A DNA stretch of 23,208 nucleotides from UBA5399 sp964464145. Its GTDB lineage: Bacteria > Bacillota > Clostridia > Christensenellales > Christensenellaceae. The notes under the pieces are model-generated. The model did not search any database, had not been told where the DNA came from, and saw only the letters and a program-made list of their open reading frames with translations. Positions 13,637 to 21,299 of this stretch are shown here, one piece after another; position 1 is the first letter of the stretch; the number at the start of each line of letters is the position of its first letter. Position numbers and translations under genes: made by a program. The DNA is taken from positions 1-23,208 of the forward strand of contig CAYXFB010000039.1 in assembly GCA_964464145.1 (NCBI GenBank), read 5' to 3'.

Positions 13637-14716
13637 TTACAGACCGTTTTTCTCTACGTAATCGTATGTGATTATGTAGGGATCGATCGGTATACTTTCG
13701 GAATCCACGCTGCCCGTGGAGAGGTATTTTATTATCTGCTCCGTTGTTACCTTACCTATTTCCTTGGGGTTCTGAGAGATTTCGGATACCCACCATTTTC
13801 CGTCGCCCTCTTTGTCCTTTATGGCCTGTATCGCCTCGGGATTGCCGTCGAAACCAACCACCCTGGTGTCAACTCCGGCAGCCTTTATTGCAGAGAGCGC
13901 ACCCGTGGCGGCGGGGTCGCCCGCGCAGAATATGGCGTCCAGATCGGGGTTGGCGGTCACCCAGTCCTGCGCGAGGGAGGCAGCCTTGTTTGCGTCGCCC
14001 TCATAGTTTCCGAAGGCGTAATATTCAGTGGCCTCCTGCGCGTTTATAACTTCCTCGAAGCCCTTCTGACGATCCAAAACGGAGGAGGAGGCCGGGTTTC
14101 CTATCATGGCAACACTGCCGCCGTCGCCCGCTATCCTAAGTGCTTCGGCAGCGCCCAAACGTCCGCCTTCAACGTTGTCCGTACCCACATGGCACTTTAT
14201 GACCGTGATCCCCGGAGCGCCGGAGTCGAAGGTGAATACGGGTATGCCGGCCGCGTCGGCAGCTTCTATAGCCGGGCCAACGCCCGCCGCGTCAACCGTT
14301 GCCAGCGCGATCGCGTCAACACCCATAGCCGTGAGGTTTTCTATGTGGTTGGACTGTACGTTCGCGTCCAGTTCGCCGTCATACACTATGGCCTCTATGC
14401 CCATGGCCTTGGCCGTTTCGTTTATGGATTCCTCTATGAGATTGTAGAAAACGTGCTCGCGCGAGCCAACTATGTATCCTACCTTGTACGCGCCGTCAGC
14501 AGCGGGCGCGGCTTCCGCCGGAGCTTCGGACGCGGGCGCCGATTCCGCAGGCGCTTCGGTAGCGGCAGCGGGGGCTTCGCTGGCGGCCGGAGCCTCTGCC
14601 GCGGCCGGAGCTTCGGACACGGGAGCGGCAGACGGAGCCGCCGCCGGAGCGCAGCCCGCAAAGGCCAGCACCGCAACAACAACCATAGCGATCACAAATA
14701 CCATTTTTTTCTTCAT
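13637..14716 (-). CDS. Sugar ABC transporter substrate-binding lipoprotein (RbsB-like)
   Basis: Extracellular lipoprotein that captures the sugar for the permease. A 21-residue signal peptide ends in the lipobox FAGC (Cys22 lipidated). Residues about 23-76 form a low-complexity Ala/Pro/Ser/Glu linker. The type 1 periplasmic-binding fold starts near YKVGYIVG and includes VDAIALATVDAAGVGPAI, AAGIPVFTFDS and VVGFDGNPEAI, typical of RbsB-like proteins. Length is 359 residues, longer than E. coli RbsB because of the linker. An AAGGAGGA ribosome site lies about 7 nt before the ATG. It is the first gene of the operon and should be its most abundant product. Ligand is unknown; ribose itself is not indicated by the operon context. 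Confidence 0.94.
   Translation of the reverse strand: MKKKMVFVIAMVVVAVLAFAGCAPAAAPSAAPVSEAPAAAEAPAASEAPAAATEAPAESAPASEAPAEAAPAADGAYKVGYIVGSREHVFYNLIEESINETAKAMGIEAIVYDGELDANVQSNHIENLTAMGVDAIALATVDAAGVGPAIEAADAAGIPVFTFDSGAPGITVIKCHVGTDNVEGGRLGAAEALRIAGDGGSVAMIGNPASSSVLDRQKGFEEVINAQEATEYYAFGNYEGDANKAASLAQDWVTANPDLDAIFCAGDPAATGALSAIKAAGVDTRVVGFDGNPEAIQAIKDKEGDGKWWVSEISQNPKEIGKVTTEQIIKYLSTGSVDSESIPIDPYIITYDYVEKNGL
14488..14650 (-). repeat. Low-complexity Ala/Pro/Ser/Glu linker of the binding lipoprotein
   Basis: About 54 codons of repeating SEAPAA-, AEAPAA- and APAES-like units just after the lipidated cysteine. It should act as a flexible tether from membrane to binding domain. The GC-rich repetition is prone to length change. 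A similar linker occurs in the second binding protein at 22717-22860. Confidence 0.75.
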
Positions 14717-14754
14717 TCTTTTTTCCTCCTTGTGTATTCTGTTTTATAAATTCG

Positions 14755-14830
14755 AGAGCACATATAGCGCCGCTCGTATTTATTTGAAAAATGTGCGGGG
14801 CATCGGATACAGCGCGAGCCGCTGATACCC
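14755..14830 (-). promoter_or_regulatory. GC-rich structured patch in the sugar-operon leader
   Basis: The predicted 258-nt leader (14717-14974) is A-rich except here. On the minus strand CAGCG and CGCTG (14810-14824 area) form a small hairpin with a 5-nt loop, and GCACAT pairs with ATGTGC across about 28 nt. No terminator U-run follows and no known riboswitch was recognised. Function unknown. Confidence 0.3.
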
Positions 14831-14980
14831 TTTCATATTTTTTTGTTATTTTTTGTTGTTTGCTCGTTCCAGTGCCTATCGTGTACTTTGTCTATATTTC
14901 TTAATGTTTTTTGTGCGTTATACACTTTGATCTGCGGTTTTTATATTCGTTTTAGTTCGTTTCTTGTTGCTTTATATCCC

Positions 14981-15008
14981 ATTTTACATATTATCTTACT
15001 TTTGTCAA
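14981..15008 (-). promoter_or_regulatory. Sigma-A promoter of the sugar-catabolic operon
   Basis: TTGACA (15003-15008), 16 bp, TAAAAT (14981-14986) on the minus strand, start near 14974. The -35 overlaps one of three TTTTGTC-type repeats (15000, 15073, 15086) suspected to bind the DeoR regulator. Confidence 0.65.
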
Positions 15009-15094
15009 TAAGAATATTTATGCTTTATTGCATTTTAGATCGATATTTGTAATTATATGTTATATTTCCCTGTTTTGTCGTCACTTTTTGTCAA
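15000..15094. promoter_or_regulatory. TTTTGTC direct repeats, candidate DeoR operator
   Basis: TTTTGTCAA occurs at 15000-15008 (on the operon -35) and at 15086-15094; TTTTGTCGT lies at 15073-15081, 13 bp from the latter. Direct repeats are common operators of DeoR-family proteins in Firmicutes. The region is AT-rich, so chance is possible. The remaining gap 14717-15268 holds no gene. Confidence 0.35.
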
Positions 15095-15193
15095 CACACG
15101 AAACTTTTCAAACAAACGCCGCCGCAAACACGTTACAAATCGAACAGCAGCTCCCTGCCCTTCTTGCAAACAAGCGCTTTTTCTGATATGCTT

Positions 15194-15222
15194 TTCACAG
15201 ATTGCGCCAAACCGCATATATG
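15194..15222 (+). promoter_or_regulatory. Candidate promoter of the DeoR gene
   Basis: TTCACA (15194-15199), 17 bp, TATATG (15217-15222); start near 15229, leader about 40 nt. Confidence 0.45.
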
Positions 15223-15268
15223 CCGTGTACATAGACTTTTTATTAAGTTACATGGAGGAGAAAGAATA

Positions 15269-16048
15269 ATGTTAGCTGCCGAGCGTAAGAATTTCATAAT
15301 GGAGCAGATCACTAAAAACAAGATCGTCAAGGTTGTGGAACTCAGCAAAAAGCTGAATACCACAGAGGTGACGATAAGGCGCGATCTGGAGGAATTGCAA
15401 AACCAAAAGAAGGTGCACCGCGTTTACGGCGGCGCCATAGCCGTATCTTCCACCGCAAAAATGGACCCCAAAACGGATCTCTTGGTGCGAAATATGGACG
15501 AAAAGAAAAAAATCGCAAACACGGCTTACGATTTTATAGACAATCAGGACGCAATAATACTGGATGGCTCCACCACTGTATTGGAGCTTGCAAAGCTGAT
15601 TTTCAAGGGCGAAAAGCAGAATATTTCCATAATCACAAATGCGTTCGACGTTGTTTCCGTGTTCGCGCAATCCGTGCAAAGACCGGACATAAACGTTTTC
15701 CACACGGGTGGTCAGCTCGTTTCAAAAATGAACAGCGTTGTGGGAACAATAACACTATCGACGCTTCAGAGTATGCGCGCAGACAAGTGCTTTTTGGGCG
15801 CAAACGGAATACACCCCGAATTTGGCTATTCCTGCCCATCATTCGAGGATGCCGCCGTCAAAAAGAGCATGCTGACCTCGGCCAAGCAGCGCTTTATACT
15901 TGCCGACCACACAAAAATATCGGAAATGTATATGGGAAAATTTGCCGACATAACCGGCGACATAGATTATTTAATAATGGATAAGATACTAAACAGCAGC
16001 GACGAGGATTATCTTTCCAAATGCACGAACCTCATTCTGTCCGAATAG
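15269..16048 (+). CDS. DeoR/GlpR family transcriptional regulator
   Basis: A 259-residue sugar-responsive repressor. The N-terminal winged helix-turn-helix reads ERKNFIMEQITKNKIVKVVE, then LSKKLNTTEVTIRRDLEELQ, the DeoR signature. The C-terminal sensor domain has ILDGSTTVLELAKLI, SIITNAF and FLGANGI, which in this family binds a phosphorylated sugar. The ATG at 15269 is chosen over an upstream in-frame start at 15164 because GGAGGAG at 15254-15260 sits 8 nt before it and the HTH begins right after. It is divergent to the six-gene sugar operon and most likely regulates it, with the inducer a sugar phosphate made by the DhaKL-type kinase or split by the aldolase. Confidence 0.93.
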   Translation: MLAAERKNFIMEQITKNKIVKVVELSKKLNTTEVTIRRDLEELQNQKKVHRVYGGAIAVSSTAKMDPKTDLLVRNMDEKKKIANTAYDFIDNQDAIILDGSTTVLELAKLIFKGEKQNISIITNAFDVVSVFAQSVQRPDINVFHTGGQLVSKMNSVVGTITLSTLQSMRADKCFLGANGIHPEFGYSCPSFEDAAVKKSMLTSAKQRFILADHTKISEMYMGKFADITGDIDYLIMDKILNSSDEDYLSKCTNLILSE

Positions 16049-16053
16049 CGCGG

Positions 16054-16070
16054 CGCTTAAAGTGTAAGCG
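16054..16070. terminator. Short hairpin between convergent genes
   Basis: CGCTTA and TAAGCG (6-bp stem, 5-nt loop) lie at the 8-bp junction of the DeoR and degenerate EAL genes and overlap the EAL stop codon. Followed by TTT only on the plus strand. A weak terminator at best. Confidence 0.3.
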
Positions 16071-17403
16071 TTTCGAAGGCGGCAAGCGTCATGGGCTTGG
16101 AAAACAAGAAGCCCATCCCCTGATTGCAGTGCAACCTCTTTAGTATGTCCACCTGCTGCGGTGTCTCTATTCCTCCCGCAACGATAGTTATATCAAGATC
16201 GTGCGCCATCTGCACCACATTTTTTAATATCAAAATCTTCTTATCCAAATTTTCGTCCTTCAAAAACTGCTTCTCCATCTTTATAAGGCTTATGGGCAGC
16301 TCTGTCAGGAGCCGCAAAGATGTGCATCCACAGCCGAAATTGTCCATGCAGAGCACGAACCCGGCGTCCTTTAATATTAGCGAATATTTCTTCAGGTAGT
16401 AGCTGTTTTCAAAGAGCGACTCCTCATCCATCTCCAACTCCAGCAGGCATGGCTCCGTACGGTATCTTTCCACCATTTTTATTATGCGCTCGGTAAAATC
16501 GCTCTTGTATATGTTGAGCGGCGAAAGGTTAACCGAAAGCGGCACGGGCATGGCCTCGTTTTCCGTCCATTTTTTTATGAGCTTGCAGGCCTGCTCCAGC
16601 ATGTATATATCAAGCTCCGCAATATTGCCGTTTTGCTGCAAAAGCGGTATGAACACATTGGGCATTATGAGCCCCTTTTCCGGATGCTGCCAGCGCGCCA
16701 GCACGTCCGCACCCACTATCCGGCCTGTATTGAGATCGTATTTGGGATGAAAATACGGCACAAACTCCTGCCGCTCCATAGCGCCCACGGAATCGGCAAG
16801 CAGCTTCTTTAAAAGATTACGCTCATCCTGCATGTTCTTCTTGTATATTTCGTAAGGCGTTTTGCGCTGCCTGGATGTTCGCATAGCAAGCTCCGCCATA
16901 TCCCTCGCCTGAGACAGATCTTCCCCACTGCCCTGCATCTCGAATATGCCGCAGCTAAAAATGCGCGGATAGGAATATTGGGAAACACCATCCGTTACCT
17001 TTATTGAATTAAGCTTTTCAAGCAGCGTCTCCACACGTTTTATGAGCTGCGATTCATCCTGCATTTCCACAACCAGCTCTATCTGATCCGGCGTGTCCCT
17101 GCAGATCAGCTCTCCACCGCCTATTCTGCGCTTTAGGGCATCGGCAACCGAAGCAACATTCATATCCCCGGCCTTAAAGCCGAAGAGACCGTATATTTTC
17201 AAATATTGCTCCATGCATATTATTATATACGCGTAATTTCCGCTTCCCAGCTTTGCGTATTCCCGCTGCATGCCCCGCCAATCTAAAATGGCCTCTATAT
17301 CGTGAGCAGGCGGCTGCGCCTCTACCCTCTTTTGCTCCACATCCACAACCTGTTCGCGAACAGGAGCCTCTTCTTTCACCCTTTTGCTTTTAAAAATAGA
17401 CAT
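16057..17403 (-). CDS. Degenerate GGDEF-EAL protein, probable non-enzymatic c-di-GMP effector
   Basis: A 448-residue cytosolic protein: a poorly conserved GGDEF-like region (about 50-190, with RDTPDQI where GGDEF would be) and a recognisable EAL domain (about 200-445). Several EAL catalytic positions are changed: the EAL glutamate is Asp233 (ADVLARW), DDFGTG is Asp354-Asn355 (DNFGCG), and AEGVE is AGGIE with Gly410 for Glu. Asn292, Glu322, Lys375 and Gln428 remain. Phosphodiesterase activity is therefore unlikely, but c-di-GMP binding or protein docking is possible. An N-terminal 35 residues are charged and disordered. The gene starts 2 bp after the FapA-like gene ends, so they are co-transcribed and may work together, for example in surface structure control. 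Confidence 0.86.
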   Translation of the reverse strand: MSIFKSKRVKEEAPVREQVVDVEQKRVEAQPPAHDIEAILDWRGMQREYAKLGSGNYAYIIICMEQYLKIYGLFGFKAGDMNVASVADALKRRIGGGELICRDTPDQIELVVEMQDESQLIKRVETLLEKLNSIKVTDGVSQYSYPRIFSCGIFEMQGSGEDLSQARDMAELAMRTSRQRKTPYEIYKKNMQDERNLLKKLLADSVGAMERQEFVPYFHPKYDLNTGRIVGADVLARWQHPEKGLIMPNVFIPLLQQNGNIAELDIYMLEQACKLIKKWTENEAMPVPLSVNLSPLNIYKSDFTERIIKMVERYRTEPCLLELEMDEESLFENSYYLKKYSLILKDAGFVLCMDNFGCGCTSLRLLTELPISLIKMEKQFLKDENLDKKILILKNVVQMAHDLDITIVAGGIETPQQVDILKRLHCNQGMGFLFSKPMTLAAFETLTL

Positions 17404-17405
17404 TA

Positions 17406-19028
17406 TTATTCCCTCTCCCCCGCCATGCCCAATACTATTTTGTTGTTCTTCTTAGCTATGGAGCAATACGAATGTTCCTTCTCTATCTTATGCACTACTC
17501 CGTCAATATTCACCGTTACATTGGGGAATATACGCCCTCTCACGTCAATTTTGCCGCCCGGCTCCGCCTCCTGCCTTTCGTTCAGCTCGTCAAGCAGCGT
17601 GTACTGCACTTCTATATCCTTTTTCAAACGGTTTTTCGCATAGGTGTAGCGTATAGCCAATATCTTGCGCTTTACCTCCGTTTCTGCGTCCACCAGGCGC
17701 TTCTGCATTTCCTGCAACTGCTCTATAGCCTTATTGTATTTTGATATCCTGCCCAGCGCCTCCCTCTTTTCGAGCTGCAATTGGAGATTCCCGACCAAGC
17801 AAACCTCCGTTTGCAGATTTATATCGTTTCCTATGTTTCGAGCCAAAATATCCCCGCCCGCACGGCAAATACCGCCGATAATATTTTCCCTTCCGCCAGA
17901 CAGCCGCACATCGCAGGCACAGCTCACATCGGCACGCATTATTACATCGGCCGTCAGATTGCCGCCCACGCGCACCTTCGCGTTTTCCACAAAGTAACTG
18001 CGCACGTCGCCCTTAGCCTGTATCATGCTGTTATTACCCGTTACTCCCTTGCACAAAATTATGTTGCCGCCTGATTTCAGCAGCGCGTTCTGCACATATC
18101 CCCGCACTATTATATCGCCCTGCGCCGCTATTTCGCTTCCCGCGGTAACGTTACCATCCACAAATACCATACCGCCCGATTCCACCCTCCTGTTGGAGAT
18201 CTCATCGTAGGTCTCTGCCGAATAAACGCTCACAATGCCCTCGCGCACCGTTACCATGCCCGTGCAGGCCGCGTAAAGCTTGTTGTCCACCAGCACTGTG
18301 TTGTCCCCGGATATATCGCCCGCACTTTTGCCGTCCGTCGCCGGCAATGTTTTGCCCAAAATGTTCCAGCCGTTGCGTCCGGGTGTGGCATCCGTTACTT
18401 CACACAGCAGGTCCCCCTCCGAAACCTGCGTATATTGTATTCTCGCGTAGTCCGCGGCGTTTAAAAACACCTCCGGCTCCTTCGCCTCGGAAAAACGATA
18501 TTTTATTTGCGCGTCGTTGCCGTTGACCGGTTTTTCCCCTTTGGCTATTTTGAAGCGCTTATTGTATACCGTGTAGTTTGCCAGCCTGTATATGTATTCG
18601 AAGTTTATACCCTTTATTATATTTTTTTCACGCAGTTTTTGCAGTATATAGTCTTCTGTTATCTCTTTACCGTCGTTTTTGGGCGGCTTTATGAGTATGC
18701 GCGCATTCATAAAATCTGGCGTTATGTCCACTATGGCCTCGGCATTCACCGGCCGTTTGAACTCTTTTGCAGCCCGCTCCTTTGCCGATTCCTCCGGCGC
18801 TATCTCCGTCATTATTTCCTGCTCCACCGAAGCGTCGGCAAAAAGAGCACTCCGCAATATCTCCTCGGCGATCTCATCGCCGCTGCGATCTGTCACAGCG
18901 CCCGCGATATGAGCTGCTATCTCGCGTTTGCTTATATTGCCGAGCCCCTCTAAATCTAACTTCAAATCCTCTTGTATAGCGTCAATAATGTCCTGCCTGG
19001 TTTCGCTGCTCGCGCTTTTTTCAAGCAT
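17406..19028 (-). CDS. FapA family polymer-forming protein (DUF342)
   Basis: A 540-residue cytosolic protein of the FapA/DUF342 family. After a helical N terminus (1-90), the DUF342 N-terminal domain runs about 95-245 (ARILIKPPKNDGKEITEDYI, later IAKGEKPVNG). A right-handed beta-helix of short Gly/Val/Asn-rich turns follows (about 250-430, with GNVTAGSEIAAQGDIIVRG, SGGNII and VRVGGNL), then a coiled coil (about 430-500, QLQLEKREALGRISKYNKAI onward) and a short tail. Beta-helix DUF342 proteins are thought to form cytosolic scaffolds linked to division, motility or biofilm. The in-frame start at 19178 is rejected: the extra 50 residues are not conserved-looking, while ATG 19028 has AGGGG upstream. 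Partner gene: the degenerate EAL protein 2 bp downstream. Confidence 0.88.
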   Translation of the reverse strand: MLEKSASSETRQDIIDAIQEDLKLDLEGLGNISKREIAAHIAGAVTDRSGDEIAEEILRSALFADASVEQEIMTEIAPEESAKERAAKEFKRPVNAEAIVDITPDFMNARILIKPPKNDGKEITEDYILQKLREKNIIKGINFEYIYRLANYTVYNKRFKIAKGEKPVNGNDAQIKYRFSEAKEPEVFLNAADYARIQYTQVSEGDLLCEVTDATPGRNGWNILGKTLPATDGKSAGDISGDNTVLVDNKLYAACTGMVTVREGIVSVYSAETYDEISNRRVESGGMVFVDGNVTAGSEIAAQGDIIVRGYVQNALLKSGGNIILCKGVTGNNSMIQAKGDVRSYFVENAKVRVGGNLTADVIMRADVSCACDVRLSGGRENIIGGICRAGGDILARNIGNDINLQTEVCLVGNLQLQLEKREALGRISKYNKAIEQLQEMQKRLVDAETEVKRKILAIRYTYAKNRLKKDIEVQYTLLDELNERQEAEPGGKIDVRGRIFPNVTVNIDGVVHKIEKEHSYCSIAKKNNKIVLGMAGERE

Positions 19029-19074
19029 TCCCGTTACCCCTGTTTTCCTTTGTCCCCATATAATATTGATAACC

Positions 19075-19103
19075 AATATCATGCTGATAAAACGTTGAAT
19101 CAA
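19075..19103 (-). promoter_or_regulatory. Candidate promoter of the FapA-EAL operon
   Basis: TTGATT (19098-19103), 17 bp, GATATT (19075-19080) on the minus strand, about 45 nt before the ATG. Moderate match only. The remaining 19104-19252 shows no gene. Confidence 0.4.
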
Positions 19104-19252
19104 CTGTTGAGCGCATTTTGCAGACTTTGAATTTTCTCTCAAAAATATATCCGCAGCAAAACAAAAGCGTATTGCCACAGTGGATTTCGCCGTATATCTT
19201 ATTCTTTATTTGTCGCAAAAAAAGTTCCCCCGCCCTACGATATGAAAAAACT

Positions 19253-20425
19253 CTATTCCGTATTGGGCAAAGCCGCGCGTGATTTTTTGCTTATCACCAT
19301 CACACAGAACAGCATCGCCGCAACCGAGAAAAACACCAGCGCGCCCACAGACACGCGGAAGCTAAACGCATCCGCCAAAAATCCCAGCAGCATGGGCGAA
19401 AAAGAGCCTCCCAAACCGCTGGCCGCCATCATTAGGCTGGCCGCCAGCCCGCTTTGCGCCGGAAAATTGCCGGTCGCCGAGCCCACAAGCATGGGCCAGA
19501 CTGGCCCGTAGGCCATGCCCGCAGCCGCGCTGAGCGCCACGGCCAGATACGCGTTGGAGCAAAGCGCCAGACCCAGCAGCAGCGCCGCCGAAACACCGAA
19601 CATTATAATAAGCACACGCGTGGGGTTCGCCTTCAACATACCGAACACCAAGCGTGATACCGTCATACCCAACCAGAATGCCGAAATGGCGAATGCGCCC
19701 AGCTCCGCGTTATTTAGCTGGCTGTTAAAAAATGAATCCACAAAGAAGGCGAGGCCGTTTTCCATACCCACATAAAGAAAAATGCTGACCATCAGAGCCG
19801 CGAAAAGCCCGCCCTTGAAAAGATTTACTCCACCGCTCTGCCTATGCTCCGGCTCTTGCCTCGGCGCGTCGCTGAACTTTGCCATAAAAAGCACCGGCAT
19901 AAGCAGCAGAAAGCCCGCGCCCGCCACGGCAAAGACCACCCGCCAATCCACTCCGCCCGCCATGAGCGCATTCACGATCATCGGCCCGGCCACCGCGCCC
20001 GCGCTGAAAGCCACCTGCGAGAGCGTGAGGTTTTTTTCCGCCTTTAGCGGATCGTTATCCGAAAGCGCGGCCGAGCCTATGCATTCGGACACGCTGTAGC
20101 CAAAGCCCACTATGAATATACCAGCCGCAAAGGCGCCCGCCGAACCCGCCAGCAGCGTTATCACGCAGCCCGCCGCAAAAATGGGCACCGATATCGTTAG
20201 CACCCTTTTTTTGCCTATCTTATCTGAAATTCGCCCGAATATAAGCGGCATTATCAATATAGCCAAAAACTGCACAGTTACAAGCGACCCCATGGCGGTG
20301 TTGTTCAGTCCAAATTCGCCCGCTATGTTCACAAGCACAAGCTGAAAACCGCCGCTTTCAAAGCCCAGCAAAAACAGCAGCCCACATATCAATGGAAATA
20401 TAAGCTTCTTTCCGCGTCCTTTCAC
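19253..20425 (-). CDS. MFS transporter
   Basis: A major facilitator superfamily membrane carrier of 390 residues with about twelve transmembrane helices. The loop 2-3 motif is GRISDKIGKKR, matching the MFS consensus G-x-x-x-D-x-x-G-R/K-K-R. Helix 4-5 and C-terminal helices are rich in Gly/Ala, and AAGMAYGPVWPMLVG resembles the second-half signature. A longer frame from 20473 is rejected in favour of GTG 20425, which overlaps the TetR stop by 4 nt (GTGA) and has GGAAGGGAA upstream. Co-transcribed with that TetR gene, it is probably the efflux or uptake carrier the regulator controls. Substrate unknown. No clear terminator follows. Confidence 0.91.
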   Translation of the reverse strand: MKGRGKKLIFPLICGLLFLLGFESGGFQLVLVNIAGEFGLNNTAMGSLVTVQFLAILIMPLIFGRISDKIGKKRVLTISVPIFAAGCVITLLAGSAGAFAAGIFIVGFGYSVSECIGSAALSDNDPLKAEKNLTLSQVAFSAGAVAGPMIVNALMAGGVDWRVVFAVAGAGFLLLMPVLFMAKFSDAPRQEPEHRQSGGVNLFKGGLFAALMVSIFLYVGMENGLAFFVDSFFNSQLNNAELGAFAISAFWLGMTVSRLVFGMLKANPTRVLIIMFGVSAALLLGLALCSNAYLAVALSAAAGMAYGPVWPMLVGSATGNFPAQSGLAASLMMAASGLGGSFSPMLLGFLADAFSFRVSVGALVFFSVAAMLFCVMVISKKSRAALPNTE

Positions 20426-21099
20426 AGATGCGTTCCCTTCCCCGCGTTTTCTCCCAAAAGCGAACGTATGCACTGCATAACCGTCTCAAAGTGCGTTTTG
20501 GCTTTCTTCATTTCGCTTTTTTTACCGCTCTGCCGGGCGAGGAACACATTAAGGCACATCCCCCGCAGCATACCGCGCAATATCTCATACGTTTCTTCCG
20601 CGTCGTGCGTTCCGAATTTTATACTGCCGTCCGCGTAGCCTTTCATTATAGCGTCATAAAAATATACGCCCACCTCTTTGAGCCTGCTTTTAAGCAATTT
20701 TTCCTGCTGATGGGTGAGCTGATTTATATGTATGTAGATCTCCAGCTCGCATATAAAGGCAAGATAATCCATGCTGTCATCACAAAGCCCGGAATACATG
20801 TCCAGTATGCGCTCAATTTGCCCCAGCCCGTTTATTTTTTCATATCCGTCCGAAAAAAACAGCAGCCTTCCTTCCTCGTCCGTATACCTTTTCATTATTT
20901 CGCTCATCACTGATATCACAATATCCACCTTGGTGGGAAAATAATGATATACCGTGACCTTGCTTATATCGCCCGCCGAGGCTATCTCCTCCACAGTGGC
21001 CCTAAAGATACCCTTGCAGCAAAACAAACCCAAGGCCGTTTCCGTTATGTGCCTTCTGTTATAGTCCGCTATTCTCCTGCTATTGTTTTTCACACTCAT
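20422..21099 (-). CDS. TetR/AcrR family transcriptional regulator 2
   Basis: A 225-residue regulator. The N-terminal HTH is clear: HITETALGLFCCKGIFRATV, then EEIASAGDISKVTVYHYFPTK, then KVDIVISVMSE, matching the TetR motif ending Y-H-Y-F-x-x-K. The rest is all-helical, suited to ligand binding. It starts at ATG 21099, near an upstream GTG at 21111 with GTGGGG close by; the ATG is the safer choice. The stop overlaps the MFS start by 4 nt, so the pair forms a regulator-transporter operon. Palindromes at 21137-21154 and 21188-21201 in the upstream region are candidate operators. Confidence 0.92.
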   Translation of the reverse strand: MSVKNNSRRIADYNRRHITETALGLFCCKGIFRATVEEIASAGDISKVTVYHYFPTKVDIVISVMSEIMKRYTDEEGRLLFFSDGYEKINGLGQIERILDMYSGLCDDSMDYLAFICELEIYIHINQLTHQQEKLLKSRLKEVGVYFYDAIMKGYADGSIKFGTHDAEETYEILRGMLRGMCLNVFLARQSGKKSEMKKAKTHFETVMQCIRSLLGENAGKGTHL

Positions 21100-21136
21100 A
21101 AAGCACCCCACTCTTTCGTGTTGAAACAGCTTGCAA

Positions 21137-21154
21137 TAACCCTTTTAATGGTTA
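21137..21154. promoter_or_regulatory. Candidate TetR 2 operator
   Basis: Imperfect 18-bp palindrome TAACC...GGTTA (7 of 9 symmetric pairs), about 40 bp before the TetR start. The size and place fit an autoregulatory TetR site. Confidence 0.4.
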
Positions 21155-21187
21155 GTTTAACATAGCTGAGCAAAAAGATAAATATCC

Positions 21188-21201
21188 AAAATGCTCATTT
21201 T
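21188..21201. promoter_or_regulatory. Second inverted repeat in the TetR-LacI divergent region
   Basis: Perfect AAAATG-CT-CATTTT, 90 bp from the TetR start and 26 bp before the LacI promoter -35. It may serve either regulator; not like the TGTAAACGTT operators downstream. Confidence 0.3.
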
Positions 21202-21226
21202 GCAATACCGGTGATACCGCCGCGGA

Positions 21227-21255
21227 TTGACAATATTGCGCCGAGATATTAAAAT
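21227..21255 (+). promoter_or_regulatory. Sigma-A promoter of the LacI-type gene
   Basis: TTGACA (21227-21232), 17 bp, TAAAAT (21250-21255), start near 21262. Confidence 0.75.
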
Positions 21256-21299
21256 GCAGACAAGTGCGGGAATTATTATCTATATGAAGGGGTAGGGCT

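Noticed and set aside
12664..13671. Long plus-strand frame opposite the ATPase gene
   Set aside because: His/Leu/Tyr-rich shadow of a gene with complete ABC motifs on the minus strand.
13478..14749. Long 423-codon plus-strand frame
   Set aside because: It lies opposite the binding-protein and ATPase genes, has no ribosome site and a low-complexity Arg/Gly/Ser composition caused by the linker repeats. It is a shadow frame.
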